The notes: generated from the sequence alone by a model not told the origin. A DNA stretch of 64,000 nucleotides from Rhizobium redzepovicii (GCF_019793435.1 NZ_JAILYH010000007.1:1-64000); one strand, 5' to 3'; positions 34,580 through 44,335 are shown, counted from the stretch's first letter. Program-made: numbers and translations.

Positions 34580-36334
34580 ATGCGATTTGTTACTTCCCTC
34601 ATTCCTGTGCTCGTCACAGGAATCCAGCCACGGCGCGTCCGCGCCGTGAATGACTCGGTCAGAGGGGAGTCTTCCACGCCCAAGGACTTGGGCGCACTGG
34701 ATTCCTGTGACATCCCTCGGGCAAAGCCCGAGGAAGCGAATGAGGGCGTTGCAAAGGAAGCGCGCGCCAGCACCCCGGAGCTTACCGCTCGGGCTCATCG
34801 CGTCCTCTCAAAACTCCGCCCATGCCTCCGCGTCGCAGCCTACGCCGCCCTTGCCGGAGCACCCGTGGCTTTTGCCTCCGGTTTCGATCTTCCAACCAAA
34901 CGCACCGACCTTCCCGAAACCGATCTCAAACGCGTCGCCGACGTGACGCGGCCGACTAGCGATTTTTCCAAAGCTGAACAATATGAGGCGATGCAGGCGG
35001 GCGGGGCGACCTCGATCGATCCCGTCACCGAAGACAGTTTCTCGCATATTTCGGCCAACATTCCCTTCGAGGAAGAGCAGAATTTCAAGCTCGGCAATGC
35101 GCTTTTCCGTAAGCTCTGGGTTTCCTCCCCCTCCTCGACGCAGGCTTCCGATGGGCTCGGCCCTCTCTTCAACGCCCGCTCCTGCATGAGCTGTCACGTC
35201 AATGACGGCCGCGGCAAACCGCCGGAAGGGGGTCCAAGCGCCGTCTCGATGTTCCTGCGGCTTTCCCGTGCGGCCGCAACGCCGGAGGAAGAAAAGGCGA
35301 TCGCAGGCGCGGATATCCTCAATTTCCCCGATCCGGTCTATGGCCATCAGCTGCAGGATCTTGCCGTTCCCGGTCTTGCCGCCGAAGGCCGGATGACGAT
35401 CCGCTATGATGAGGAGACGGCAACGCTTGGCGACGGCGAAACCGTGTCTCTGCGCCGCCCGCATTATGCGGCGACCAACTTGGCCTATGGACCGCTCGAT
35501 GCGGCGACGACGATCTCGGCGCGTGTCGCCCCCGCCATGATCGGCCTCGGGCTGATCGAGGCCATTCCCGAGGCAGATATCCTTGCCCATGCCGACCCCG
35601 ATGATGCCGATGGCGACGGCATTTCGGGCAAGGCGGCGATCGTCCGTGATCACCGCAGCGGCGAGATCGCGCTCGGCCGCTTCGGCTGGAAGGCACAGAA
35701 CGCCACGGTGCGCGACCAGAATGCCGACGCATTTGCCAATGATATCGGCATCTCGACACCCGACCACCCGGACGCGCATGGTGATTGCACCAAGGCGGAG
35801 GAGAAATGCCTCGATCTGCCGACCGGCGTGCAGAAACGGCTGGGCGCGGAAGAAGCGCCGGGCCCCATTCTCGACCTCGTGACCTTCTACTCCGAAAATC
35901 TTGCCGTTCCGGCGCGCCGCAAGGCGAGCTTTCCCGAGACGCTGAAGGGCAAACGGATTTTCTATGAAAGCGGCTGCATTTCCTGCCATGTGCCGAAATT
36001 CGTCACCCGCCGGGATTCGGCAGACAAGGCGCAGTCCTTCCAACTGATCTGGCCCTATTCCGACTTCCTTTTGCACGATATGGGCGACGGGCTTGCCGAC
36101 GGGCAGCAAGTCGGTCTTGCAAGCGGACGTGAATGGCGCACGCCACCGCTATGGGGTATAGGACTGACCCGGACTGTCAGCGGACACAGCTTTTTCCTGC
36201 ATGACGGCCGTGCGCGGGATCTCACCGAGGCGATCCTCTGGCACGGCGGCGAAGCAGACAAGGCCCGCAACGCTTTCTCCTCCCTGTCGAAAGACGACAG
36301 GGCGGCCCTGATTACATTCCTGGAGTCACTTTGA
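34580..36334 (+). CDS. DUF1111 di-haem thiol oxidoreductase-like cytochrome
   Basis: This exported c-type cytochrome has CxxCH haem sites at about residues 204 (CMSCH) and 465 (CISCH), the pattern of the DUF1111 family found with imelysins. The start is uncertain. The frame opens at 34580 and runs through the whole palindromic element. A signal-like segment (LRVAAYAALAGAPVAFAS) follows at about residues 80-97, but no normal in-frame start codon lies between the element and that segment. A better-looking N-terminus (MRALQRKRAPAP) begins at 34740 in another frame. Either the repeat supplies the start, or a frameshift has damaged the signal peptide. The main domain from about 34895 onward is intact. 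Its role is probably electron transfer in periplasmic iron uptake. Confidence 0.8.
   Translation: MRFVTSLIPVLVTGIQPRRVRAVNDSVRGESSTPKDLGALDSCDIPRAKPEEANEGVAKEARASTPELTARAHRVLSKLRPCLRVAAYAALAGAPVAFASGFDLPTKRTDLPETDLKRVADVTRPTSDFSKAEQYEAMQAGGATSIDPVTEDSFSHISANIPFEEEQNFKLGNALFRKLWVSSPSSTQASDGLGPLFNARSCMSCHVNDGRGKPPEGGPSAVSMFLRLSRAAATPEEEKAIAGADILNFPDPVYGHQLQDLAVPGLAAEGRMTIRYDEETATLGDGETVSLRRPHYAATNLAYGPLDAATTISARVAPAMIGLGLIEAIPEADILAHADPDDADGDGISGKAAIVRDHRSGEIALGRFGWKAQNATVRDQNADAFANDIGISTPDHPDAHGDCTKAEEKCLDLPTGVQKRLGAEEAPGPILDLVTFYSENLAVPARRKASFPETLKGKRIFYESGCISCHVPKFVTRRDSADKAQSFQLIWPYSDFLLHDMGDGLADGQQVGLASGREWRTPPLWGIGLTRTVSGHSFFLHDGRARDLTEAILWHGGEADKARNAFSSLSKDDRAALITFLESL
34596..34746. repeat. 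RIME-like nested palindromic element
   Basis: This 151-base segment is bounded by perfect 9-base inverted repeats (CCCTCATTC and GAATGAGGG). Inside are a 15-base inverted pair starting GTCACAGG (34613-34627 with 697-711 of the same thousand) and four tight hairpins, at 34601-34623, 34629-34648, 34677-34694 and 34715-34733. This is the mosaic-palindrome style of Rhizobium intergenic elements. It overlaps the 5' part of the di-haem protein reading frame. Confidence 0.75.
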
Positions 36335-37434
36335 TGCGCCTTTGGCACCCCCTGCTCTGCCTCACTCTGATCGGCCTTGCCACGTCGGCGGCTGCCCAGA
36401 CCGCCGCTCCGCCGGCAGGGATGAACGAGGATGCCGTTCCCGCCGTGATGCAACGCGCGGTCGACGAGGTGATCCGCCCCGGCTATCGCAACATGCAGCA
36501 GTCCGCCGCCCGGCTGACGACGGCGATGAAGGATCTTTGCGACGGCGGCACCCAGCAGACGCTGGATAAGGCGAAGTCGGCCTTTGACGATACGATCCGC
36601 TACTGGTCGATCATCGAAATCGTCCAGACCGGACCTGTTATCCAGGACAATCTCTTCGAACACATCCTGTTCTACCCCGACCGCAAGGGCGTTGGCCTGA
36701 AGCAGGTGCAGGCGCTAATCGCCAAGGCCGACCCGAAGGATGCGACGGTCGATGCGATCGCCGGCAAGAGTGTGGCGCTGCAGGGCCTGACGGCGCTGGA
36801 ATACGTGCTTTACGGCAACGGCTCGGACGATCTGATCAAGCAGAAGGGCGGCTTCCGTTGCCTTTACGGCGCCGCTGTCGCCGGCAATATCCAGCGTGAG
36901 GCCGGCGAAGTCGTCGCCGCCTGGGAAAAGCCGGACGGCGTGCAGGCGAGCTGGAAACATCCGGGTCCGCAGAGCAACGATTTCATGGACAATAAGGAAG
37001 CCGTGACAGCGCTGCTCGGCATTCTCGTCCACGGCGCCGAGAACGTCCGCGACCAGCGGCTGGAGCAATTCTACAAGGGCAAGGACACCACGCCGCGCCC
37101 GCGCATGGCGATCTACTGGCGTTCCAAGAATACCTGGAAATCAATGACCGCCAATATCGACGGCCTGCGCACGCTCTGGCAGAAGGCCGGCATGGCCGAG
37201 CTTCTGCCGCCGGACAAACAGGCAGTCGCCGCCTCGATCGACGAAGACTTCAAATCGCTGCTCGACAGCGTGCCGAAACTCAACCCCGATATAGACGCCG
37301 CCACAAGCGATGCGGAAAAGGCCAAGCTCGACACGCTTTTGGCCGAAAGCCGTGATCTGATCACTAGGATCAGCGACGAATATGGCGCCGCAATCGGCCT
37401 CTCGGCCGGCTTTTCCTTTTCAGACGGGGACTGA
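36334..37434 (+). CDS. Second imelysin-family protein
   Basis: This 366-residue exported protein has a signal peptide (RLWHPLLCLTLIGLATSAAAQ). It is a distant imelysin paralogue: the GxHxxE site is altered to LQGLTALEYVLYG, keeping a Glu but not the His. It overlaps the cytochrome stop as TGATG. Paired imelysins flanking a DUF1111 gene are common in Proteobacteria, and the two may bind the same outer-membrane partner. Loss of the His suggests a role different from the first copy. Confidence 0.85.
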   Translation: MRLWHPLLCLTLIGLATSAAAQTAAPPAGMNEDAVPAVMQRAVDEVIRPGYRNMQQSAARLTTAMKDLCDGGTQQTLDKAKSAFDDTIRYWSIIEIVQTGPVIQDNLFEHILFYPDRKGVGLKQVQALIAKADPKDATVDAIAGKSVALQGLTALEYVLYGNGSDDLIKQKGGFRCLYGAAVAGNIQREAGEVVAAWEKPDGVQASWKHPGPQSNDFMDNKEAVTALLGILVHGAENVRDQRLEQFYKGKDTTPRPRMAIYWRSKNTWKSMTANIDGLRTLWQKAGMAELLPPDKQAVAASIDEDFKSLLDSVPKLNPDIDAATSDAEKAKLDTLLAESRDLITRISDEYGAAIGLSAGFSFSDGD

Positions 37435-37438
37435 AGCG

Positions 37439-38518
37439 ATGACGCGAACAACTGCTATCGACCGACGCGGTTTCGTCAAGGCCGCCGGACTCGGCTTCCT
37501 TGCGAGTTTGGCGCCGAAGTCGCTGATGGCCCTGGAGCGGGCCGATGCAGTTTATGCCTCGGGCATTCGCGCTGCCGACGGCTCCTTTGCCGTTGCCACC
37601 GTGACGGAGCGCGGCGAGATCGTCGACCAGGTCAAGCTTCCCGCCCGGGCCCACGGCATGGCGTTCAGCGCCGTCTCCGGCAGGACCGTCGCTTTCGCCC
37701 GCCGGCCCGGCACCTATGCCATGATCTTCGACCCCTGGCACAGGAGCGAGCCGATCGTCATCAGCGCCAGGGTAGACCGGCATTTCTATGGCCACGGCGC
37801 CTTTTCTCCCGACGGTCGTTTTCTCTACGCCAGCGAAAACGACTTCGACGGCAATCGCGGTATGATCGGCATCTACGACGCCGGCAACCGCTTCACCCGC
37901 ATCGGCGAATACGAGACCTATGGCATCGGTCCGCACGATATGACGGTTTCCGATGACGGAGGCCTTCTGATCGTCGCCAATGGCGGCATCGAGACGCATC
38001 CGGATTTCGGCCGCACCAAACTCAATCTCGGGGAGATGCAGCCGTCGCTGGCGCTGATCGATGCGGCGACCGGGGCGCTTGTCGAAAAACATGTGCTGCC
38101 GGCGCAATGGGCGGAGCTTTCCACCCGCCACGTCGATCTCGACGACAAGGGCCGCATCTGGTTTGCCTGCCAATACGAAGGTCACCGCAAGGATTTACCG
38201 CCGCTCGTCGGCCATTTCGCCAAGGGCGAAGAGCTTTCCTTCATCGACCTGCCGGAGCAGACGACGCGCAGGCTGGCTAATTACGTTGGTGCGATTGCCG
38301 TCAACCGCAGCGAGGGCATCGTCGGCATCACCTCGCCGAAGGGCGGCGCCTCGGTGACCCTCGACGCAAGGACGGGCAAGGTCCTGGCCGAGACGATCAT
38401 TCCGGACGCGGCCGGCATCGCCCCGGCCAAAAGCGGCTTTGCCGTCTCCTCCTACGACGGCGATTTCCTGTCGACCCGCAGCGACGTCGCATGGGACCAG
38501 CATATCGTGCGGATTTAG
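37439..38518 (+). CDS. DUF1513 beta-propeller-like Tat substrate
   Basis: This 359-residue protein has a twin-arginine signal (DRRGFVKAAGLGFLASLAP), so it is exported folded, and repeated blade-like stretches typical of DUF1513. The start at 37439 puts RR at positions 9-10; the longer frame from 37382 is not needed. It follows the second imelysin by 4 bases and completes the iron cluster. The role is unknown; a surface or periplasmic haem/iron protein is plausible. Its stop overlaps the convergent DUF2252 gene by 4 bases. Confidence 0.85.
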   Translation: MTRTTAIDRRGFVKAAGLGFLASLAPKSLMALERADAVYASGIRAADGSFAVATVTERGEIVDQVKLPARAHGMAFSAVSGRTVAFARRPGTYAMIFDPWHRSEPIVISARVDRHFYGHGAFSPDGRFLYASENDFDGNRGMIGIYDAGNRFTRIGEYETYGIGPHDMTVSDDGGLLIVANGGIETHPDFGRTKLNLGEMQPSLALIDAATGALVEKHVLPAQWAELSTRHVDLDDKGRIWFACQYEGHRKDLPPLVGHFAKGEELSFIDLPEQTTRRLANYVGAIAVNRSEGIVGITSPKGGASVTLDARTGKVLAETIIPDAAGIAPAKSGFAVSSYDGDFLSTRSDVAWDQHIVRI

Positions 38519-39591
38519 CCGCCGCGCGAATAGGCTTTCTGCTCGGCACTGACGCTTGAGGCGGCGGCCCTGGCCGCCTCATGCAGCCATTCGTTTCCCC
38601 GCGTCTTGATATCCTGGAGAATCCTCGCTGTCGCAGCCGCATCGTTGGAATGGCAATTGGCGATCTCGAAACCCATCAATTCGAGCATCGTCGGCGAAAG
38701 CAGGATTTCGGAGTGGCGGTCGATTTCGATCTTACAGCTGTTCGGCGAGAGCCGGCGCACGAGGATGCGGCCGGAAATCTGGTAATGCGGATCGACGCAC
38801 CGCGCCCGCCCATTGGCGATCTCTCCCACATGGATCGCCATGTCCTGTGGTCTGTGGCGAAGCGACCAGGCGGACGGCATCAGCGCCTTGGCCTCACGCA
38901 GCACCGGCCCGCCCTGCCATTCCGCATAGGCGACGAAACGCGGCCGGCCGAGGCTGCCGGTGCCGCCGCTGCGCGGCTTCGCCACGAAAGGTCCCGAACC
39001 GGGCGGCAGTCCAGCTGCGAGCGCCTTGGCATAAGCGGATGGCGGCGGCTCGCGTCCGGGAAGCAGCATTTCATATTTCTCCCAAAACTCCCGGCGTTCG
39101 GAATTCGGCAGCATCAGCGCCTTGCGCAGCCACTTGTGATCCCGCTCGAGAATGACGGGCAGTGGATTTTCAAGGCCCCTGCGATAGCCGCTGAGGATCA
39201 ACTCGCCGATCATCCGAACCGAGGGACCATCCTCGCCGCGCGCCAGGATGGCGCTTGCCGCAAGGCGAACGAGATCCAGCGCATAGGGCATCACAGCCGC
39301 ATCGTCGAAATCATTGACGCCCCAGACGAGCCGGCCTTCGCCATCGCGCCAAGTGCCGAAATTCTCCAGATGCGTATCGCCGATCGCCAGCACTTCGGGC
39401 GCGCGGCCAAGCTCCGGGCAGATATCGAGGATGGTCTCGCACCAACGCCAATAGGTGGCCCGCAGGAAGACGAAGCCGCCGCTGCGCATCTTCTCGTGCT
39501 TCTCAAGAAGATCCTCCTTGACGAGATCGCCGCCGAGTTCGCCCGCCAGCCAGGTCTCGAAATTGCGGACCGATTGCGATATCGTCGTCAT
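38515..39591 (-). CDS. DUF2252 kinase-fold protein
   Basis: This 358-residue protein belongs to DUF2252, related to aminoglycoside/choline phosphotransferase-like folds. Conserved pieces are RMRSGG-like GGFVFLRATYWRW, the catalytic-loop-like IGDTHLENFGTW and VWGVNDFDDAAVMPYALDLVRL, which resembles the kinase DFD metal site. The substrate is not known. I placed the start at 39591 (MTTISQS), removing a 25-residue tail. It is convergent with the iron operon. Confidence 0.82.
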   Translation of the reverse strand: MTTISQSVRNFETWLAGELGGDLVKEDLLEKHEKMRSGGFVFLRATYWRWCETILDICPELGRAPEVLAIGDTHLENFGTWRDGEGRLVWGVNDFDDAAVMPYALDLVRLAASAILARGEDGPSVRMIGELILSGYRRGLENPLPVILERDHKWLRKALMLPNSERREFWEKYEMLLPGREPPPSAYAKALAAGLPPGSGPFVAKPRSGGTGSLGRPRFVAYAEWQGGPVLREAKALMPSAWSLRHRPQDMAIHVGEIANGRARCVDPHYQISGRILVRRLSPNSCKIEIDRHSEILLSPTMLELMGFEIANCHSNDAAATARILQDIKTRGNEWLHEAARAAASSVSAEQKAYSRGG

Positions 39592-39823
39592 GCGCCGGCG
39601 CTCCGTTCTTTCGAGACATGACGCGGAGAATACGCGCTGAGCGCGAAGCTGCAATCGTCTTCGCACCGGCTTGCATCACCCGCTTGCATGGCGACGGAAA
39701 GACGAAAGGTTGCCCCGGCGACACGGCCGCAGCTTTCCATCGGCGCTGAGACCGATTTCAGCAATGTGCAGCTTGTCGAATCCGGCCCGCCATGCCACTT
39801 TCCCGGCTGCAAGAGGGGCAGAC

Positions 39824-40273
39824 ATGAGCGAGACTGACAGGGGCGATTTCCGCGCGCGAATCCGCCGCAATTTTGCGCGGCAGGCAGCGATGGAGACGAT
39901 CGGCGCGGAGCTGACGCGCGTCGAGCACGGCGTCGTTGAGATCGAGCTTCCCTTCGACGTCAAACTGACACAGCAGCACGGCATCCTGCACGCAGGTATC
40001 ATTTCTGCAGCGCTCGATTCAGCCTGCGGCTTTGCCGCCTACAGCGTCATCGACCCCGAAGCCTCGATCCTGACGATCGAATTCAAGGTCAATCTCATGT
40101 CGCCGGGGCGTGGCGATCGTTTCCTGTTCCGCGGGGAAATTACCAAACCCGGCTCCACCATCATCGTCGCCGACGGGCGAGGCTACGCGATCAGCGACGG
40201 GCCGGCGAAACTCATCGCCTCCATGACCGGAACGATGATGGTGATCCGCGGTAGAGAAGGGATTACGGGATGA
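39824..40273 (+). CDS. PaaI-like hotdog thioesterase
   Basis: This 149-residue single-hotdog protein has the HGILHAGIISAALDSACGFAAYS helix with catalytic His/Asp-type residues and VNLMSPGRGDRFLFRG, as in PaaI/YbgC-like acyl-CoA thioesterases. The start at 39824 is preceded by AAGAGGGG. The substrate is unknown. Its stop overlaps the MTA/SAH nucleosidase start by 4 bases, an operon pairing with no obvious metabolic link. Confidence 0.85.
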   Translation: MSETDRGDFRARIRRNFARQAAMETIGAELTRVEHGVVEIELPFDVKLTQQHGILHAGIISAALDSACGFAAYSVIDPEASILTIEFKVNLMSPGRGDRFLFRGEITKPGSTIIVADGRGYAISDGPAKLIASMTGTMMVIRGREGITG

Positions 40274-40908
40274 AATTCGAGTTGAAGTCGGTCGCGGGAA
40301 AATCCATGCTGTTCGTCATGGCGGCGGAGGCCGAATACGGCCCCTTCCTGCGGTCGCGGATCGAACCCTTGATGACCGGCGTCGGCCCGGTCGAGGCGGC
40401 GGTCGCGCTGACCAAGACGCTGGCGCGGCTGGATGCCGCCGACGACCTGCCGGATCTCGTGGTTTCGCTGGGCTCGGCCGGCTCCGCCAAACTGGAGCAG
40501 ACGGAAATCTATCAGGTAACCTCGGTTTCCTACCGCGACATGGACGCTTCGCCGCTCGGCTTCGAAAAGGGCCGCACGCCCTTTCTCGACCTGCCGGCAA
40601 CGCTTGAGCTGCCGCTGCGCATTCCGGGCATTGCCGAAGCAAGCCTTTCGACAGGCGGCAATGTCATCTCGGGCACCGCCTATAGCGCCATCGACGCCGA
40701 CATGGTCGACATGGAGACCTATGCGGTGCTGCGCGCCTGCCAGGGCTACAAGCTGCCGCTGATCGGCCTTCGCGGCATTTCCGACGGCGCGGTCGAGCTG
40801 CAGCACATCTCGGGCTGGACGGAATATCTGCACATCGTCGACCGCAAGCTCTCCTACGGCGTCGACAGCCTGTTCACGGCGCTGGAGGACGGGGTTTTCT
40901 GGTTCTGA
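40270..40908 (+). CDS. mtnN: 5'-methylthioadenosine/S-adenosylhomocysteine nucleosidase
   Basis: This 212-residue enzyme splits MTA and SAH, returning adenine and a thio-ribose. The N-terminal strand FVMAAEAEYGPFL and MTGVGPVEAAVALTK match the nucleoside-phosphorylase fold. DMETYAVLRACQ carries the substrate-binding Glu, and GISDGAVE the catalytic Asp. It is slightly short for the family, as seen in rhizobia. Coupled to the thioesterase gene upstream. Confidence 0.9.
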   Translation: MKFELKSVAGKSMLFVMAAEAEYGPFLRSRIEPLMTGVGPVEAAVALTKTLARLDAADDLPDLVVSLGSAGSAKLEQTEIYQVTSVSYRDMDASPLGFEKGRTPFLDLPATLELPLRIPGIAEASLSTGGNVISGTAYSAIDADMVDMETYAVLRACQGYKLPLIGLRGISDGAVELQHISGWTEYLHIVDRKLSYGVDSLFTALEDGVFWF

Positions 40909-41020
40909 CCGCTCGAAAGCGCCGCGCGTCAGCTGCGCGGGGGACAATCGGAACAATAAAAATCCGACGCCGCCGATTTCCCGGATTGCAAGGCGAAGCG
41001 CTTTTCATTAAAGCCTCGCC

Positions 41021-42583
41021 ATGACCCAGACAGCACATCCCGACTCCGTTCTCATCGTCGATTTCGGCAGCCAGGTGACCCAGCTCATCGCACGACGCGT
41101 GCGCGAGGCCGGCGTCTATTGCGAGATCGTTCCGTTCCAATCGGCCGAAGAGGGCTTCAAGCGCCTCCAGCCGAAAGCCGTGATCCTGTCCGGCAGCCCG
41201 GCCTCCACGGTCGACGAGGGGTCGCCGCGAGCGCCGCAGATCATCTTCGACAGCGGCCTGCCGGTCTTCGGCATCTGCTATGGCCAGCAGACGATGTGCA
41301 TGCAGCTCGGCGGCAAGGTCGAGAGCGGCCATCACCGCGAATTCGGCCGCGCCTTCCTCGACGTCGACAAGGACTGCCAGCTGTTCGAGGGCCTCTGGTC
41401 CTCCGGCTCGCGCCATCAGGTGTGGATGAGCCATGGCGATCGCGTCACGGCGCTGCCTGACGGTTTCGAGGTGGTTGCCACCTCCTCCAACGCCCCCTAC
41501 GCCTTCATCGCCGACGAGAAGCGCAAATATTACGGCGTGCAGTTCCACCCCGAGGTCGTGCACACACCCGACGGCGCAAAGCTGATCGGCAACTTCATTC
41601 ATAACATTGCCGGCATCAAGGGCGACTGGTCGATGTCGGCCTATCGCCAGAAGGCGGTCGACGAGATCCGCAAGCAGGTGGGCGACAAGCGCGTCATCTG
41701 CGCGCTTTCGGGCGGCGTCGACAGTTCGGTCGCCGCACTCCTGATCCACGAGGCGGTCGGCGATCAGTTGACCTGCATCCTCGTCGACCACGGCCTGATG
41801 CGCAAGGACGAGGCGGCCAATGTCGTCGCCATGTTCCGCGAGCATTACAATCTGCATCTCTTGCATGTCGACGCTTCCGACCGCTTCATCGGCGAGCTCG
41901 AAGGCGTCAGCGACCCGGAAACCAAGCGCAAGATCATCGGCAGGCTGTTCATCGAAACTTTCGAGGAAGAGGCGAAGAAGCTCGGCGGCGCCGATTTCCT
42001 CGGCCAGGGTACACTCTATCCTGATGTGATCGAGAGCGTTTCCTTCACCGGCGGCCCGTCGGTGACGATCAAGTCGCACCACAATGTCGGCGGCCTGCCG
42101 GAGCGCATGAAGATGCAGCTCGTCGAGCCGCTTCGCGAACTCTTCAAGGACGAGGTGCGCGCGCTCGGCCGCGAGCTCGGCCTGCCCGACAGCTTTATCG
42201 GCCGCCACCCCTTCCCCGGCCCAGGCCTTGCCATCCGCTGCCCCGGCGGCATCAGCCGCGAGAAGCTGGAAATCCTGCGCGAAGCCGATGCGATCTATCT
42301 CGACGAAATCCGCAAGGCCGGCCTCTACGACGCCATCTGGCAGGCCTTCGCCGTGCTGCTCCCCGTCCAGACCGTCGGCGTGATGGGCGACGGACGCACC
42401 TATGAATTCGTCTGCGCACTGCGCGCTGTCACCTCCGTCGACGGCATGACCGCGGATTTCTACCACTACGACATGGAATTCCTCGGCCGCGCCGCCACGC
42501 GCATCATCAACGAGGTGCGTGGCATCAACCGCGTGGTCTATGACGTCACCTCGAAGCCGCCCGGCACGATCGAGTGGGAATGA
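41021..42583 (+). CDS. guaA: GMP synthase (glutamine-hydrolysing)
   Basis: This 520-residue enzyme converts XMP to GMP. The N-terminal class I glutaminase domain has the nucleophile Cys in [10 protein letters not shown] (near residue 86) and His-Glu in FHPEV. The ATP-PPi synthetase domain has [14 protein letters not shown] (near 230). The C-terminal dimer domain ends KPPGTIEWE, the standard tail. Length and order are normal. It is a single-gene unit here. Confidence 0.97.
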   Translation: MTQTAHPDSVLIVDFGSQVTQLIARRVREAGVYCEIVPFQSAEEGFKRLQPKAVILSGSPASTVDEGSPRAPQIIFDSGLPVFGICYGQQTMCMQLGGKVESGHHREFGRAFLDVDKDCQLFEGLWSSGSRHQVWMSHGDRVTALPDGFEVVATSSNAPYAFIADEKRKYYGVQFHPEVVHTPDGAKLIGNFIHNIAGIKGDWSMSAYRQKAVDEIRKQVGDKRVICALSGGVDSSVAALLIHEAVGDQLTCILVDHGLMRKDEAANVVAMFREHYNLHLLHVDASDRFIGELEGVSDPETKRKIIGRLFIETFEEEAKKLGGADFLGQGTLYPDVIESVSFTGGPSVTIKSHHNVGGLPERMKMQLVEPLRELFKDEVRALGRELGLPDSFIGRHPFPGPGLAIRCPGGISREKLEILREADAIYLDEIRKAGLYDAIWQAFAVLLPVQTVGVMGDGRTYEFVCALRAVTSVDGMTADFYHYDMEFLGRAATRIINEVRGINRVVYDVTSKPPGTIEWE

Positions 42584-42775
42584 TTTTGGCCTATCCGAAC
42601 GCCGCCGATAGCGCGCCAAAACCCTTAATAACGTACTGAAAAAGCAATAAATCATCTGGCATCTATCGCCGTTTATCGCGGGGCAAGCCTCGGAATAGAC
42701 GGTCGATGGCCGGCCGCCGCGCAACAAGCGTGAACTGGTGACTCTGCTCCACAAGGCGACAGGCCTGAACGACCG
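42584..42775. other. Gap after guaA with no gene
   Basis: Nothing recognisable is seen in these 192 bases. It may be a boundary between core sequence and the decayed patchwork that follows. Confidence 0.4.
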
Positions 42776-42991
42776 TCAGAGAAGACCCTTGCCCTTGAGA
42801 TCAACGGCGAAGGTGGCGAGCGGCATGACAAGCGTAAGCGGCTGGCTCTCCAGCGGCTGGGCCCCATAGCTGACATGCCATTGGGCCGCGCGCTCGCCCT
42901 TTGCGTCGATAATCAGCAGAACGCCGCCTGCTTCGGACGCGATCCGCAGGCAGCGAAGCGCCGCGGCAGCGAGTAGCTGTCCACCTAAACT
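42776..42991 (-). pseudogene. C-terminal remnant of a GNAT acetyltransferase
   Basis: About 70 codons match the end of a GNAT N-acetyltransferase. The segment reads LGGQLLAAAALRCLRIASEAG, then LIIDAKGERAAQW, SYGAQPL and PLTLVMPLATF. These are the acetyl-CoA-binding helix and the final strands found in TacT-like toxins and related enzymes. The N-terminal half is missing upstream, so it is a truncated relic. Confidence 0.7.
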
Positions 42992-43051
42992 AGGCTCGGA
43001 TCGCAACCGATATCTCTGTAGCGGGCCATCTGCCCCGGCGGCTCCCGGCGA

Positions 43052-43750
43052 TCAGTGGTCGGAGCGAGAGCGCTCCTCGCGCCATCGCTCCCAGCGGCGA
43101 CGCAAGTCGCCTTTCCTTAGGCCGTTGCTCGCCTCCAGCACTTCGATCTTTAGCATGCGATCGGTTCGGAAATGACGGAAGTCCTGCCGTAATTCGCACC
43201 ACGCGACAATCAGGCACGTTGCTTCACTGTAGCCGAGGATGACCGGCCACACGATCCGCTCGGTCTCCTCCCCAGTATCGGATCGATACCGCAGACGAAG
43301 CTTCCGATCTTCACGGATCGCATGGCGCAGTTCGTTCGTATCGACCGTGTGTGTCGGGGTGATCGTGCCAGGCTTTGCTCCAACGCTTGGCTCGGCGATG
43401 TATGGACGTAGCCTTTCGGGGATAACGGCTGCGATCTTGCTCACTACGTCCCGTGCCGCTGCGGATAACGCCTTATCGCCGCGTCCTGCGACCCATTGTG
43501 CACCCAGCACGATCGCCTCGATCTCGTCGGGCGTCAGCATCAGAGGCGGCATGTCATAGGTAGGGTCGAGCAAATAACCGAAGCCGGCCTCTCCGACGAT
43601 AGGGACCCCTTGGCCGATCAGGTCGGCGATATCGCGGTACACCGAGCGCCTGGACACTTCGATCTCTTCGGCGATTGCCGCGGCAGTCACCGGCCGGTTC
43701 GTACGGCGCAGGATCTGAATGATCTGAAACAGACGATCGGCTTTTCGCAT
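43052..43750 (-). CDS. WYL-domain HTH regulator (YafY type)
   Basis: This 232-residue regulator has an HTH_11 winged helix at about residues 1-60 (RKADRLFQIIQILRR ... SRRSVYRDIADL) and a WYL domain from about 135 (LRLRYRSDTGEETERIVWPVILGYSEATCLIVAWCELR). The WYL core is altered but recognisable. Start 43750 fits the family. It is divergent from a VOC-family gene at a 97-base gap, the usual arrangement where the regulator controls its neighbour. Confidence 0.88.
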   Translation of the reverse strand: MRKADRLFQIIQILRRTNRPVTAAAIAEEIEVSRRSVYRDIADLIGQGVPIVGEAGFGYLLDPTYDMPPLMLTPDEIEAIVLGAQWVAGRGDKALSAAARDVVSKIAAVIPERLRPYIAEPSVGAKPGTITPTHTVDTNELRHAIREDRKLRLRYRSDTGEETERIVWPVILGYSEATCLIVAWCELRQDFRHFRTDRMLKIEVLEASNGLRKGDLRRRWERWREERSRSDH

Positions 43751-43847
43751 AACTCCTGACTCCTGTTGCCATAATGCTGGCAACAGGCCTGTGGGACAAG
43801 GCCTGAGCGACGTGGCGCGCGTTTGCGGCCTTCTGGAAGGAAAAGTC

Positions 43848-44246
43848 ATGAAATTTGCCTCAACCCGGCTGATTGCCGGCAATATCAAGGCTGTGGTCGG
43901 CTTCTACGAAATGGTCACCGGACAATCGGCCGAGTGGTTGGCGCCGGTTTTCGCCGAGATCGTCACCCCTTCGGCGGCGCTCGCCATTGGCAGCATGGAA
44001 ACCGTACCGCTGTTCAAAGAAGGTAGCGCCGAGGCCGGCGCCAACCGAACGGCGATCATCGAGTTCATGGTGGATGACGTCGACGCAGAATATGCACGGC
44101 TGAAGGATAGGGTCGAAGTTGTTCATGAGCCTAAACTGATGCCGTGGGGCAATCGGTCGGTGCAGTTCCGCGATCCGGAAGGCACGCTTGTCGCGTTGTT
44201 CATGCCGTTCACGGATTCGGCAAAGCAGCGCTTTGCGTCGCGATAG
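43848..44246 (+). CDS. Glyoxalase/VOC-superfamily protein
   Basis: This 132-residue vicinal-oxygen-chelate fold protein has two beta-alpha-beta-beta-beta units: FASTRLIAGNIKAVVGFYEMVTG at the start and VQFRDPEGTLVALFMP near the end. The likely metal residues are few, so it may be a binding protein rather than a glyoxalase. ATG 43848 follows GGAAGGA. It is probably controlled by the divergent WYL regulator. Confidence 0.85.
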   Translation: MKFASTRLIAGNIKAVVGFYEMVTGQSAEWLAPVFAEIVTPSAALAIGSMETVPLFKEGSAEAGANRTAIIEFMVDDVDAEYARLKDRVEVVHEPKLMPWGNRSVQFRDPEGTLVALFMPFTDSAKQRFASR

Positions 44247-44335
44247 GCGCGGCCCTGACACTTAATATGATCGGGTAATGTCGGATCTTCCCGGTCCGGT
44301 TCGTCCTTGGGCCAAAGCCCAACGAGGAGAACGCC

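Noticed and set aside
40874..42754. 626-codon minus-strand frame opposite guaA
   Set aside because: Antisense to guaA over its whole length, with no recognisable motif.
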